Shown here piece after piece: positions 1-9,607 of a stretch of DNA of 64,000 nt. Below the pieces are notes generated by a model, which made no database searches, had not been told where the DNA came from, and saw nothing but the letters and a program-made list of their open reading frames with translations. The number at the start of each line of letters is the position of its first letter. The first letter of the stretch is position 1. The position numbers and the translations under genes were made by a program. Source of the stretch: Streptomyces sp. CBMA291 (GTDB taxonomy: Bacteria > Actinomycetota > Actinomycetes > Streptomycetales > Streptomycetaceae); the NCBI RefSeq assembly GCF_014596525.1, contig NZ_MSJP01000104.1, forward strand, positions 1-64,000. The letters are read 5' to 3'.

Positions 1-901
<901 letters not shown>

Positions 902-1075
902 GTCGGCCTCCGTCCCGCCCTGGCGCGCCCACCGGGAAGGTCCCGGCGGACGTGCTCCGGGCGTACGCGCGGTTCACCCTCCCATTCGAACACTCTTTGG
1001 CGGCTCGGGACCGGCCGGACGGGTGCGGCCTGTGCGGCGAAAGCCCGGTGGCGGGGGGACGGGACCCGCCCGTCC

Positions 1076-1750
1076 TCAGTCCCGGGCGGCTTCCGTACGT
1101 CCCCGGTCGCCGCCGCCCACCGCGCGCAGGGCGAAGGGCAGGAAGCGGTCCGCCGCCGCTTGCGCTTCGGGTCCTTCGAGCCGCTCCGGCGGGCGGGGGG
1201 TGAGGAGGAAGCGGGCCATGACCGGGCCGACCACGATCTCGCCCAGCAGTTCGGCGTCCTCGACCGGCGGGATCTCGCCCCGGTCGGCGGCGAGCCGTAC
1301 GACCTCGGCCACCCGCCGGTACACGGGCGCGAGGAAGGCCGTCGTGAGCGCCTCGGCCAGGGTCGCGTTGTGGGCCGCCTCGCCGATCAGCGCGCGCATC
1401 AGCCGCCCTCCCTCGCCGGTCACGGCGAGGACCTTGTCCCGGAGGACCACCCGGAGATCGCCTTCGAGGCCGCCGGTCGCGGGCGGGCCGTAGGGATCCT
1501 CGGCGAGGCTCGCGGCGGCGGCGACCACCAGTTCCTCCTTGGACGACCAGCGCCGGTAGAGGGTCGCGGTGGAGACCCCGGCCCTGGCCGCCACGGCGGC
1601 GGTGGTCAGGGCCCCGTAGCCGCTCTCGGCGAGCACTCCGAGCGTGGCGTCGAGAAGCGCCCGGTCCCGGCCCGCGTCCCTCGGGCGGCCTCGGCGCGGT
1701 GCGGGGTCCGCGGGAGAGGCGGCGGGGGCTGCGGAGGCGGTGTCTTCCAT
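1076..1750 (-). CDS. TetR-family transcriptional regulator
   Basis: 224 residues, typical length for TetR. The N-terminal helix-turn-helix is clear around residues 22-70: ALLDATLGVLAESGYGALT, then VAARAGVSTATLYRRWSSKEEL. The C-terminal part (RALIGEAAHNATLAEALTTAFLAPVYRRVAEVV) resembles the TetR_C ligand and dimer domain of AcrR-type repressors. The gene is divergent from the aldehyde dehydrogenase at 1813, and a perfect 29-bp palindrome lies between the two starts. The simplest reading is autoregulation plus repression of the dehydrogenase, lifted by an aldehyde or related ligand. The ligand is unknown. Confidence 0.92.
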   Translation of the reverse strand: MEDTASAAPAASPADPAPRRGRPRDAGRDRALLDATLGVLAESGYGALTTAAVAARAGVSTATLYRRWSSKEELVVAAAASLAEDPYGPPATGGLEGDLRVVLRDKVLAVTGEGGRLMRALIGEAAHNATLAEALTTAFLAPVYRRVAEVVRLAADRGEIPPVEDAELLGEIVVGPVMARFLLTPRPPERLEGPEAQAAADRFLPFALRAVGGGDRGRTEAARD

Positions 1751-1771
1751 GCCGCAAGACTAATCCAGCAA

Positions 1772-1800
1772 AAACGAAACGAAATGATTTCGTTTCGTTT
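1772..1800. promoter_or_regulatory. perfect palindromic TetR operator between 1750 and 1813
   Basis: Two 14-base arms, AAACGAAACGAAAT and ATTTCGTTTCGTTT, around a single central G. It is strikingly AT-rich for this chromosome and sits 21 bases upstream of the TetR start and 12 bases upstream of the dehydrogenase ATG. The nested AAACG repeats within each arm suggest two overlapping half-sites per arm, hence possibly two repressor dimers. Confidence 0.85.
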
Positions 1801-1812
1801 ACACTCGACGGC

Positions 1813-3219
1813 ATGAGCGCTCCCGCCACCTTCGCGACCTCGTCCACCGCCGACGCGGCCACCACCGTCGCCCGGCTGAACGCGACCTTCGCCAGCGGCC
1901 GCACCCGGCCCCTCGCCTGGCGCAAGGCCCAGCTCCGCGCCCTGCGGCGACTGCTCACCGAGCAGCAGGAGACCTTCGCCGCCGCCCTTCACGCGGACCT
2001 CGGCAAGAGCGCCACCGAGGCGTACACCACCGAGATCGGCTTCACCCTCAACGAGATCGACCACACCCTGCGCCACCTCCGCCGCTGGCTGCGCCCCCGC
2101 CGCGTCCCGGTGCCGATGGCGCTCCAGCCCGCCCGCGCCCGTACGATCCGCGAGCCGCTGGGCACCGTCCTGGTCATCAGCCCCTGGAACTACCCGCTGC
2201 AACTGGCCCTGGCCCCGCTCGTCGGCGCGCTGGCGGCGGGCAACACCGCCGTCCTCAAGCCCAGCGAGCTGGCCCCGGCCACCTCCGCCGCGCTGGCCCA
2301 CTGGCTGCCCCGCTTCCTGGATCCGACGGCCGTCGCCGTGGTCGAGGGTGCCGTCCCGGAGACCACCGCCCTGCTTGAGCAGCGCTTCGACCACATCTTC
2401 TACACCGGCAACGGCACGGTCGGCCGGATCGTGATGGCCGCAGCCGCCCGCCATCTCACCCCGGTCACCCTCGAACTGGGCGGCAAGAGCCCCGCCGTCG
2501 TGGAGCCGGGCGCCGATCTCGCGACCGCCGCCCGCCGTATCGTCTGGGGCAAGTTCATGAACGCGGGCCAGACCTGCGTGGCCCCCGACTACGTCCTGGC
2601 CGTCGGCGCCGCCGCGGACGCGATCGAGCCGCATCTCACCGCCGCGATCCGCGAGATGTACGGAAGCGACCCGGCGCACAGCCCCGACTACGGACGGATC
2701 GTCCACGAGCGTCACTTCGACCGGCTGACCGCCCTGCTCGGCGACGGCCGGATCGTCACCGGCGGCGACCACGACCGCGCCGACCGCTATCTCGCCCCGA
2801 CCGTCCTCGCCGACGTCGACCCGGACGCCCCGGTGATGAGCGCCGAGATCTTCGGGCCCATCCTGCCCGTCGTCCGCGTCCCCGACCTCGACGCCGCCCT
2901 CGCCTTCATCACCGCCCGCGACAAGCCCCTGGCCCTGTACGCCTTCACCGCGAGCGCCCGCAGCAAGCGCCGGATCGCCGCCGAGACCTCCTCCGGGGCG
3001 CTGGCCTTCGGCGTACCCAACGCCCATCTCGCCGTTCCCGGGATGCCCTTCGGCGGTGTCGGCGAGAGCGGCGTCGGCGGCTACCACGGCCGCCACTCCC
3101 TCGACACGTTCAGCCACACCAAGGCGGTGCTCGACAAGCCGCTCCGTGCCGACACCCTCCGCCTCGCCTACCCGCCCTTCACCCCGTTCAAGTCCGGCCT
3201 CCTCCGCCGCTTCCTCTGA
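1813..3219 (+). CDS. NAD(P)-dependent aldehyde dehydrogenase (class 3-like)
   Basis: 468 residues. The ATG at 1813 (MSAPATFATS) was chosen because the longer frame would start inside the TetR gene and cross the operator. The general-base motif VTLELGGKSPAVV and catalytic Cys motif NAGQTCVAPDYVL are intact, as is FGPILPVVRV near the C-terminus. Length, the early SPWNYPLQL segment and a hydrophobic C-terminal tail fit the class 3/fatty aldehyde dehydrogenase branch, which oxidises aldehydes to carboxylates. It is divergent from the TetR gene and probably repressed by it. No partner gene hints at the exact substrate. Confidence 0.93.
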   Translation: MSAPATFATSSTADAATTVARLNATFASGRTRPLAWRKAQLRALRRLLTEQQETFAAALHADLGKSATEAYTTEIGFTLNEIDHTLRHLRRWLRPRRVPVPMALQPARARTIREPLGTVLVISPWNYPLQLALAPLVGALAAGNTAVLKPSELAPATSAALAHWLPRFLDPTAVAVVEGAVPETTALLEQRFDHIFYTGNGTVGRIVMAAAARHLTPVTLELGGKSPAVVEPGADLATAARRIVWGKFMNAGQTCVAPDYVLAVGAAADAIEPHLTAAIREMYGSDPAHSPDYGRIVHERHFDRLTALLGDGRIVTGGDHDRADRYLAPTVLADVDPDAPVMSAEIFGPILPVVRVPDLDAALAFITARDKPLALYAFTASARSKRRIAAETSSGALAFGVPNAHLAVPGMPFGGVGESGVGGYHGRHSLDTFSHTKAVLDKPLRADTLRLAYPPFTPFKSGLLRRFL

Positions 3220-3269
3220 GCGGGGCGGCCCGACCGACCGACCGTGCCTGGCGTCGCTCCGCTGCCGCG

Positions 3270-3869
3270 TCAGGCGCGGGGCACCGCCAGGGTCGCCAGC
3301 TGGTCGGCGTAGGCGTCGAGCGCGGCGAGGGCCTGGGTGTCGTCGCGGTCGATCAGCCAGTTGAGGGTGAGCCCGTCCAGGAAGTTCAGCCCGTAGCGGG
3401 CGAGGACGGCGGTCTCCACGCTCCACCGGATGTCGGCCAGCCGGGCGACGGTCCGCAAGTGGTCGACATTGGCCTGGAGATACTGCTGGTACTGGCGGCG
3501 GGCGACCTCGGCGAGACCCGGCTCGCGCAGCGCGTACTGGGTGAGTTCGTAGGTGAGTTGGTGCTCGTCGGGGCGCTCGCGGATGCCGTCCCAGTAGGCG
3601 TGCAGGAAGACCCGGAGCAGGTCGCGCGCCGAGGCGCCGTCGACGGGCGCGTCGAGGGGGAAGGCGAGCGAGCGCAGCATGATGCGCTCGATCACGCTTT
3701 GCAGAAGCTGCTGCTTGGAACGGAAGCAGTAGTGGAAGGCGCCCAGCGGAAGCCCGGCCTCGCCGACGATGGCCCGGGTGGTGGCCTTGGCCACGCCGTC
3801 ACGGATCATGACGCGGATGGCGGCCTCCACGAGTTGCTCGCGGCGCGCTTCGGCGGACTGGCGGACCAT
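3270..3869 (-). CDS. TetR-family transcriptional regulator
   Basis: 199 residues from the ATG at 3869, preceded by GGGAGA. The HTH is at about residues 8-55 (RREQLVEAAIRVMIRDGVAKATTRAIVGEAGLP, then GAFHYCFRSKQQLL). It lies 50 bases downstream of the PLP aldolase gene on the same strand and is probably cotranscribed with it. The paired TTGwC-type operators at 5414-5470, at the head of that operon, are the natural target. The likely role is a local repressor of the aldolase and the divergent lactone oxidase; this is inference from position. Confidence 0.9.
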   Translation of the reverse strand: MVRQSAEARREQLVEAAIRVMIRDGVAKATTRAIVGEAGLPLGAFHYCFRSKQQLLQSVIERIMLRSLAFPLDAPVDGASARDLLRVFLHAYWDGIRERPDEHQLTYELTQYALREPGLAEVARRQYQQYLQANVDHLRTVARLADIRWSVETAVLARYGLNFLDGLTLNWLIDRDDTQALAALDAYADQLATLAVPRA

Positions 3870-3919
3870 GGGGTCTCCCGGGTGGGTCTCGTGGGGGGGG
3901 CGGCGGGCCCGGTGGCGCC

Positions 3920-5323
3920 CTAGAGGAAGGCGTGGCCTTCCCCTCGGTAGGTCGGGACCACGTCGACGACCCGGTCGCCTTCGACCAGGTGCAAGTGGTT
4001 GACCCGCTCGCACAGTTCGCCCGCCTTGGCATGCCGGAACCATACGCGGTCGCCCAGCCGCAGCCTGTCGGCGACGGCGCCGGTGAGCGGGGTCTGGACC
4101 TCGCCCGCCCCTTCGCCCGGCAGCATCCGCAGCCCGGCCGGCCGGACCGGGAGGGGCAGCCGGTCGAGACCGGCGGGCCCGGACGCCACCCAACCGCCGC
4201 CGAGCAGGGTGACGTGCCGGGGAGCGGGCCTGCGGACGACGGACAGCACGAAGTGGGCGGCGGGCAGGGGACGGAAGCGCCGGTAGTGGTCGAAGAGCCC
4301 GGGGGCGTACAGACCGGAACCGGCGCCGAGTTCGGTCACGGCGGGTTCGGCCGAGGTGCTCTCCAGGCTGCCCGTTCCGCCGCCGTTGACGAACTCCAGG
4401 GGGGTGAGGGCGCGTACGGCGTCGACCACGGCGGCCCGACGCTCGCGCAGTTCCCGCGCGGAGAGCCGCTGGACGAGCCGTACGGCCGCGCGGCTCCCGG
4501 GCAGTCCCGGCCGGTTGTCGCCCACTCCGGCGATCTGCCCCTCGTACGCCATGACGCCGACGAGCCGCAGCCGCGGCCGGGCGAGCACGGCGACAGCGAG
4601 GGCGCGGGCCTGTTCGGGGGTGTGCACCGGGGAACGGCGCATCCCGAGGTGGACGCGCCCGCCCGCGAGCCGGAGGGAGGCGTCGAGATCGAGGCAGACG
4701 CGCAGCGGGGGCCCGTCGGGGCCGACGGCGTCGGTGATCACGTCCAGGTGCGCCGCGGAGTCGACCATGAGCGTGACGCGGGCCGCGAGCCGCGCGTCGG
4801 CCGCCAGGCGCCGGAGCGCGGGCCCGTCGGTCGAGGGGTAGGCCACCAGGACGTCGTCGTGGTCCTCCGCCAGCCACAGGGCCTCCGGGAGGGTGAAGGC
4901 GAGGACGCCGGAGTAGCCGGGCACGCGCAGTACGTCGCCGAGCAGCCGACGGCAGCGGAGGGACTTGCTGGCCAGCCGGATCGGCTTCCCGCCGGCGCGT
5001 CGCGCCATACGGGTGGCGTTGACGGCCAGCGCCCCGAGGTCGACCACCGCGAACGGCGGCTGGAGGGACGCGGTGGCCCGCTCAAGCTCCTCGGGGGTCG
5101 CGGGGCGGGCGGTGGAGACGGGGGCGGCGGAGGCGACGACCGGGGCGATGGCGCCGGGCGAGACGTCCGGGGTCGCTCGGGACCCCGCGTCCTGGGCGGC
5201 CTGCGCGCCGTGGACCCGCCCGGACGGGGCCTGCCCGTCCCGGTCCCGCATGTCCCGGCTTCGCTCATCCCGGCTCTGCTCATCCTGGCTCTGCGTGTCC
5301 CGGCTCTGAGGGGAACTTCCCAT
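3920..5323 (-). CDS. PLP-dependent amino-acid aldolase/deaminase (D-threonine aldolase / DSD1-like)
   Basis: 467 residues from the ATG at 5323 with GAAAGG upstream. The conserved core begins near residue 75. PPFAVVDLGAL and the PLP-lysine context RLASKSLRC (Lys about 120) match the alanine-racemase-fold N-terminal domain of D-threonine aldolase-like proteins, and the C-terminal half (HVTLLGGGWV, FRHAKAGELCERVNHLHLV) matches the DSD1 metal-binding domain with its His and Cys. The first about 70 residues are low-complexity with repeats of Ser-Arg-Asp and Gln-Asp-Glu, so a later start is possible. Divergent pairing with the flavin lactone oxidase at 5542 suggests a joint catabolic role, substrate unknown. 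Confidence 0.85.
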   Translation of the reverse strand: MGSSPQSRDTQSQDEQSRDERSRDMRDRDGQAPSGRVHGAQAAQDAGSRATPDVSPGAIAPVVASAAPVSTARPATPEELERATASLQPPFAVVDLGALAVNATRMARRAGGKPIRLASKSLRCRRLLGDVLRVPGYSGVLAFTLPEALWLAEDHDDVLVAYPSTDGPALRRLAADARLAARVTLMVDSAAHLDVITDAVGPDGPPLRVCLDLDASLRLAGGRVHLGMRRSPVHTPEQARALAVAVLARPRLRLVGVMAYEGQIAGVGDNRPGLPGSRAAVRLVQRLSARELRERRAAVVDAVRALTPLEFVNGGGTGSLESTSAEPAVTELGAGSGLYAPGLFDHYRRFRPLPAAHFVLSVVRRPAPRHVTLLGGGWVASGPAGLDRLPLPVRPAGLRMLPGEGAGEVQTPLTGAVADRLRLGDRVWFRHAKAGELCERVNHLHLVEGDRVVDVVPTYRGEGHAFL

Positions 5324-5413
5324 GCTGGAGGGGCCTTTCTCGGGGCCTGGAGGGCGGCGCTGGCAGGGCTCTGCCCCGGCTCTGAGGGCCGCTCGGGGGT
5401 GCCTCACCTTGCT

Positions 5414-5470
5414 CTTGGTCAGTTGTCCAAGTCAAGGCCTCCCACCCCTTGACTTGGACAACCGACCAAG
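5414..5470. promoter_or_regulatory. double operator in the aldolase/oxidase divergent promoter
   Basis: Two 24-base arms (5414-5437 and 5447-5470) form an inverted repeat with one mismatch and a 9-base spacer. Each arm contains TTGTCCAAGTCAA or its complement TTGACTTGGACAA, itself a pseudo-palindrome TTGwCnnnGwCAA of the TetR-operator type. It therefore looks like two repressor sites back to back rather than a terminator. It lies 90 bases from the aldolase start and 71 from the oxidase start. Confidence 0.75.
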
Positions 5471-5541
5471 ACGACGCTGCCCCCGACGCGTGCCATCGGC
5501 CGCCGATTCCGCCCGTTCTGTCTGTCGAGAGGACTTCCGGT

Positions 5542-6891
5542 ATGACCGAGGTATGGAGCAACTGGTCGGGCAGCGAACGGGTACGGCCCTCGCTCGTCCG
5601 CGCCCCGGCGAGTACGGACGAGGTGGCCGCCGCCGTGTCGGAGGCCGCCGCGCGCGGGCTGCGGGTCAAGGCGATCGGCTCGGGCCACTCCTTCAGCGGC
5701 GCGGCCGTCGCCCCCGGCGTCCAGCTCCGCATGGACGGCATGGGCGGCCTGCTCTCCGTGGACCCGGCCGAGAAGCTGGTCACGGTGGAGGCGGGGATGC
5801 CACTGTGGCGGCTGAGCCCGCTCCTGGCCTCGCACGGGCTCGCCATGAAAATCATGGGCGATATCGACCGGCAGACCGTCTCGGGGGCGATCTCCACCGG
5901 GACGCACGGCTCGGGCTTGCGCTTCGGCGGTATCTCCACGCAGATCAGGGCCTTGCGGATGGTCCTCGCCGACGGCTCGGTGGTCACCTGCTCCGCCGAG
6001 GAGCGCCCCGAGCTGTTCGAGGCGGCACGCGTCGGGATCGGGGCCCTCGGGGTGATCACCGAGGTCACACTCCAGTGCGTCGACCGGTTCGCCCTGCACG
6101 CCCGGGACACCACGACGCCGGTACGGGAGGTCCTCGACCGGATCGGGGAACTGACCGAGGAGAACGACCACTTCGAGTTCTTCTGGTTCCCCCACAGCGA
6201 TGTGACGCTGACCCGCCGCTTCACCCGGCTGCCCGGCTCCACTCCGCTGAAGCCGATCGGCCCCGCCGCCCGCAGGCTCGACCGGCTGGTCGGCGACCTC
6301 GGGTTCGAGGGGCTGTGCCGTCTCGGTACGGCGGTTCCGGCGCTGGTGCCGCCGATCGCCCGGTTCGCGGCGCGGGCGATGTCCGCGCGGGAGTGGACGG
6401 ACCTGTCCCCTCGGGTGTTCGCCTCTCCGCGCGAAGTCCGTTTCCACGAAGGCGAGTTCGCGATCCCGCGTGAACACGCCGTCGACGCGCTCCGGGAGAT
6501 CGAGCGGTGGATCGCGTCGACCGGCGAGCGGGTGTCCTTCCCGCTGGAGGTGCGGTTCGCGGCGGCGGACGACATCTGGCTCTCCACCGCGCACGGCCGC
6601 GAGACCTGCTACATCGCCTTCCACCAGTACCACCGGATGTCCCACCACCGGTACTTCCGGGCCTGCGAGGACATCCTGGGCTCCTACGGCGGCCGCCCCC
6701 ACTGGGGCAAGATGCACACGCTGGGCGCGGGCAGCCTGCGCTCCCGCTATCCGCGTTTCGACGACTTCACGGCCCTGCGCGACACCCTCGACCCGACCGG
6801 GGTCTTCGCCAACTCCTATCTCGACCGCGTCCTCGGGCTCGCGCCCGGCGCCGTACCCGTCACCCGCGACCTCGTCAGGACCACGGCCTGA
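5542..6891 (+). CDS. FAD-linked D-arabinono-1,4-lactone oxidase family protein
   Basis: 449 residues. The ATG at 5542 has GAGAGGA upstream; the longer in-frame reading would enter the operator. An N-terminal PCMH-type FAD domain is recognisable (RAPASTDEVAAAVSEAA, then IGSGHSFSGAAVAPGVQLRM), and the C-terminal ALO domain carries the conserved PHWGKMHTL near residue 400 and an LDPTGVFANSYL ending. The family oxidises aldonolactones or related polyols with oxygen. It is divergent from the PLP aldolase and shares its operator region, and the amidase follows 84 bases downstream. The true substrate is uncertain because many actinobacterial members act on other polyols. Confidence 0.9.
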   Translation: MTEVWSNWSGSERVRPSLVRAPASTDEVAAAVSEAAARGLRVKAIGSGHSFSGAAVAPGVQLRMDGMGGLLSVDPAEKLVTVEAGMPLWRLSPLLASHGLAMKIMGDIDRQTVSGAISTGTHGSGLRFGGISTQIRALRMVLADGSVVTCSAEERPELFEAARVGIGALGVITEVTLQCVDRFALHARDTTTPVREVLDRIGELTEENDHFEFFWFPHSDVTLTRRFTRLPGSTPLKPIGPAARRLDRLVGDLGFEGLCRLGTAVPALVPPIARFAARAMSAREWTDLSPRVFASPREVRFHEGEFAIPREHAVDALREIERWIASTGERVSFPLEVRFAAADDIWLSTAHGRETCYIAFHQYHRMSHHRYFRACEDILGSYGGRPHWGKMHTLGAGSLRSRYPRFDDFTALRDTLDPTGVFANSYLDRVLGLAPGAVPVTRDLVRTTA

Positions 6892-6975
6892 CCCTCCCGC
6901 CACGGCCCGCGCCCCGGCCCCGCCCGTCCCTCCCCGCCGGGCGCCGCTCCCGCCACCCCTGCCCCAGGAGACCTC

Positions 6976-8397
6976 ATGCCCCGCCCCGTCCACCCGGAGA
7001 TCTGCGACGCCTCCGCCTCCGATCTGGTCCGTCGTCTGCGCTCGCGCGAACTGTCCGCGCGCGAGGTCATGACCGCCCATCTGGAACGCGTCGAGCAGCT
7101 CAACCCGGAGCTGAACGCGATCGTCACCCTCACCGCCGAAGCGGCCCTCGAAGGGGCGGCCGAGGCGGACGAGCGTCTGGCGCGCGGCGAACCGGTCGGT
7201 CCGCTGCACGGACTGCCCGTCGCCCACAAGGACACCCACAACACCAAGGGCCTCCGCACCACCCACGGCTCCCCCGTCCTCGCCGACCATCTGCCCGAGC
7301 ACGACGACATCAGCATCGAGCGCATGCGGGCCGCCGGGGCGATCACCCTCGGCAAGACCAACGTCCCCGAGTTCGGGGCCGGTTCGCACACCTTCAACCC
7401 GCTCTTCGGGCCGACCCGCAACCCGTACGACACCACACGCTCGGCCGGTGGCAGCAGTGGCGGTACGGCGGCGGCCCTGGCGGCGGGGCTCCATCCGCTG
7501 GGCGACGGCAGCGACATGGGCGGCTCGATCCGCAACCCGGCCTCGTTCTGCAACATCGTGGGACTGCGCCCCTCGCCGGGCCGGGTGCCGCTGTGGCCCG
7601 ACTTCACCCCCTGGGCCACCCAGGTCGTCCAGGGCCCGATGGCCCGCACCGTGACCGACGTGGCGCTGCTGCTCTCGGTGATGGCCGGGCCCGATCCGCG
7701 CTGCCCGGTCTCCGTCGACCAGGACCCGTCCGTCTTCGCCGCCCCGCTCGACGGCGACGTGCGCTCCCTGCGGGTCGCCTGGTCGCCGGATCTGGGCGGA
7801 GTGGTGCCCGTCGAACCGGTCGTGGCCGAGGCCGTCGAGGCGGCGGCCGGGGTCTTCGCCGGACTCGGGTGCTCCGTCGTCCGGGACTGCCCCGATCTCG
7901 CCCTCGCGGACGAGGTCTTCCGTACGCTGCGGGGCTGGCAGATGGCCACCGCGCTCGGCCCCCTGCTCGAAGCCCACCCCGACCAGGTCAAGCGGACCCT
8001 GGCCGAGAACATCGCGTTCGGGCAGCGGCTGACCGGCGCGGATCTGGGCCGGGCGGAACTCCTGCACGGCGAACTCTTCCACCGCATGAGGAACTTCTTC
8101 ACCCGCTACGACGTCCTTCTGCTGCCTGTCAGCCAACTGCCCCCGTTCCCGGTGGAGATCGAGTACCCGACCGAGGTCGCCGGTACCGCCATGACCGACT
8201 ACCTGGACTGGATGAGGTCGGCGTACTCCATCTCGGCCACCGGCAGCCCCGCACTCGCCGTACCCGCCGGATTCACCCCGGAGGGCCTTCCGCTCGGCGT
8301 CCAGCTCGTCGGCCCGCACCGGGGCGAACTGCCGCTGCTGCGCGCCGGATACGCCTTCGAGCAGGCCACCCGGTACGGCGAGCGGCGGCCGGGCTGA
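6976..8397 (+). CDS. amidase (amidase-signature family)
   Basis: 473 residues from the ATG at 6976, with CAGGAG upstream. The Ser-cisSer-Lys triad is visible: Lys85 in PVAHKDTHN, the cis-Ser in SAGGSSGGTAAALA (160/161) and the nucleophile Ser184 in DGSDMGGSIRNPA. Family members hydrolyse aryl- or aliphatic amides or peptide amides in the cytoplasm. It lies 84 bases after the lactone oxidase on the same strand and could be the second gene of that operon. A hairpin at 8411-8437 ends the unit. Confidence 0.93.
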   Translation: MPRPVHPEICDASASDLVRRLRSRELSAREVMTAHLERVEQLNPELNAIVTLTAEAALEGAAEADERLARGEPVGPLHGLPVAHKDTHNTKGLRTTHGSPVLADHLPEHDDISIERMRAAGAITLGKTNVPEFGAGSHTFNPLFGPTRNPYDTTRSAGGSSGGTAAALAAGLHPLGDGSDMGGSIRNPASFCNIVGLRPSPGRVPLWPDFTPWATQVVQGPMARTVTDVALLLSVMAGPDPRCPVSVDQDPSVFAAPLDGDVRSLRVAWSPDLGGVVPVEPVVAEAVEAAAGVFAGLGCSVVRDCPDLALADEVFRTLRGWQMATALGPLLEAHPDQVKRTLAENIAFGQRLTGADLGRAELLHGELFHRMRNFFTRYDVLLLPVSQLPPFPVEIEYPTEVAGTAMTDYLDWMRSAYSISATGSPALAVPAGFTPEGLPLGVQLVGPHRGELPLLRAGYAFEQATRYGERRPG

Positions 8398-8410
8398 GCG
8401 GGGCCGTGGC

Positions 8411-8437
8411 GCCGCCGGAGCCCCGGGCCCCGGCGGC
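8411..8437. terminator. bidirectional hairpin between convergent genes
   Basis: Arms GCCGCCGG (8411-8418) and CCGGCGGC (8430-8437) enclose a GC-rich loop that can itself pair. It falls in the 43-base gap between the amidase stop and the Lrp-type gene stop, so it can serve both strands. It has no U-tract, which is usual in Streptomyces. Confidence 0.6.
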
Positions 8438-8440
8438 GGC

Positions 8441-9544
8441 TCAGCCCTCCGGGGGCGCCAGGGGAACCCGGCCGACGGCCCGGCCGTAGTCGTCGAGGAG
8501 CCAGCCCATCCGCTTGCGCGCGCCCGTCGTGACGGCGCGGTCCGCGATCTCCAGCGCCGGGAAGGCCTCGGCAAGCTGCGCCTCGAAGGATTCGATGGCC
8601 GACAGGCTGTGCAGCAGCACCTGGACGAAGAGGTTGTGCGGGCCGGTGACCGAGGCGCACAGCCGGACCTGGCCCATCCTGGCCAGGTCCGGCCCCGTCT
8701 GCCTCAGAAGACGGTGGGGGACGGTCATGCGGTAGGTGACCATGGCGGGCAGCCCGGCGAGCGGGTGGGCGAAGTCGCAGCGCAGCGTGAGGTCGCCGTC
8801 GCGGAGCATCCGCCCCACTCCCCGGCGGGCCACGTGCTCGCCCAGCCCGGTGGCCGCGGCCAGGGCCGTGTAGCCGAGACGCGCGTCGCCGCCGAGCGCC
8901 GCCAGAAGGGCACGGTCCTGAGCGGACCGCCGGGGGCTGTCCCGCACCCCGTACGGCGTCCGGCTGGGCGGTCCAGCCGTGCCGAGTCCGGCCCGGCCGG
9001 CCGGCTCCATGGCCCTGATGCGCCAGTCGCCGCCCTCTCCGTACAGGCTGATGCCCAGCTGTGTCCGCATCGAACGGACGCCGTCCAGGCCGCCGATGGC
9101 GTGGTGCACGGCCCGGCCGAGTTCCGACGGCCGGTAGGCGCCCACGGCCAGCAGGAGATCGAACTCGCCGGTGACCTCCTCGACGCCGAACACCCAGGGC
9201 AGCGCGCACACCCGGGCGCTCAGCGCCTCGCGGGCGCCCGGCTCGCTGCTCACCTCGACGAAGGCCACCGCGGCCGTCCTGGCCGAGTCGTAGGCGGTCA
9301 CCCAGGCGAGTCCGCCGGTCGTCAGCCGCTCCCAGCGGCGGGCGGCCGTCGTCGCGTCGATGCCCAGGGCCCGTCCGATGGCCGCCCACGGGGCGCGCGG
9401 CGAGGACTGGAGGGCGTCGATGAGCGCGAGGTCCTGCTCGGTGAACTGCGCTTCGCGCCCCGGACAGAGGACGGAGGCGTCGGATTCACGACGGAACGAC
9501 TCCAGTCCGTCATTTTCCTGCAATTTGGCGTCATGTTCGCTCAC
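8441..9544 (-). CDS. double Lrp/AsnC-family regulator
   Basis: 367 residues from the GTG at 9544 (frame VSEHDAKLQ); no strong ribosome site is visible, so the message may be leaderless or start slightly later. Two Lrp/AsnC units follow each other. The first has HTH QDLALIDALQSSPRAPWAAIGRALGID and effector domain VAFVEVSSEPGA; the second has HTH QDRALLAALGGDARLGYTALA and effector part VTYRMTVPHRLL. The tandem form is common in actinobacteria. It is divergent from the MFS-M20 amidohydrolase operon with only 63 bases between starts, so it is the probable regulator of that operon, responding to an amino-acid-like ligand. Confidence 0.88.
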   Translation of the reverse strand: MSEHDAKLQENDGLESFRRESDASVLCPGREAQFTEQDLALIDALQSSPRAPWAAIGRALGIDATTAARRWERLTTGGLAWVTAYDSARTAAVAFVEVSSEPGAREALSARVCALPWVFGVEEVTGEFDLLLAVGAYRPSELGRAVHHAIGGLDGVRSMRTQLGISLYGEGGDWRIRAMEPAGRAGLGTAGPPSRTPYGVRDSPRRSAQDRALLAALGGDARLGYTALAAATGLGEHVARRGVGRMLRDGDLTLRCDFAHPLAGLPAMVTYRMTVPHRLLRQTGPDLARMGQVRLCASVTGPHNLFVQVLLHSLSAIESFEAQLAEAFPALEIADRAVTTGARKRMGWLLDDYGRAVGRVPLAPPEG

Positions 9545-9607
9545 GCGCCAGATCTTAGGTGCACTTCCGGCCGGAGCGCTGCTGCGGCCCCAGGTGAGAG
9601 GAGTGCC

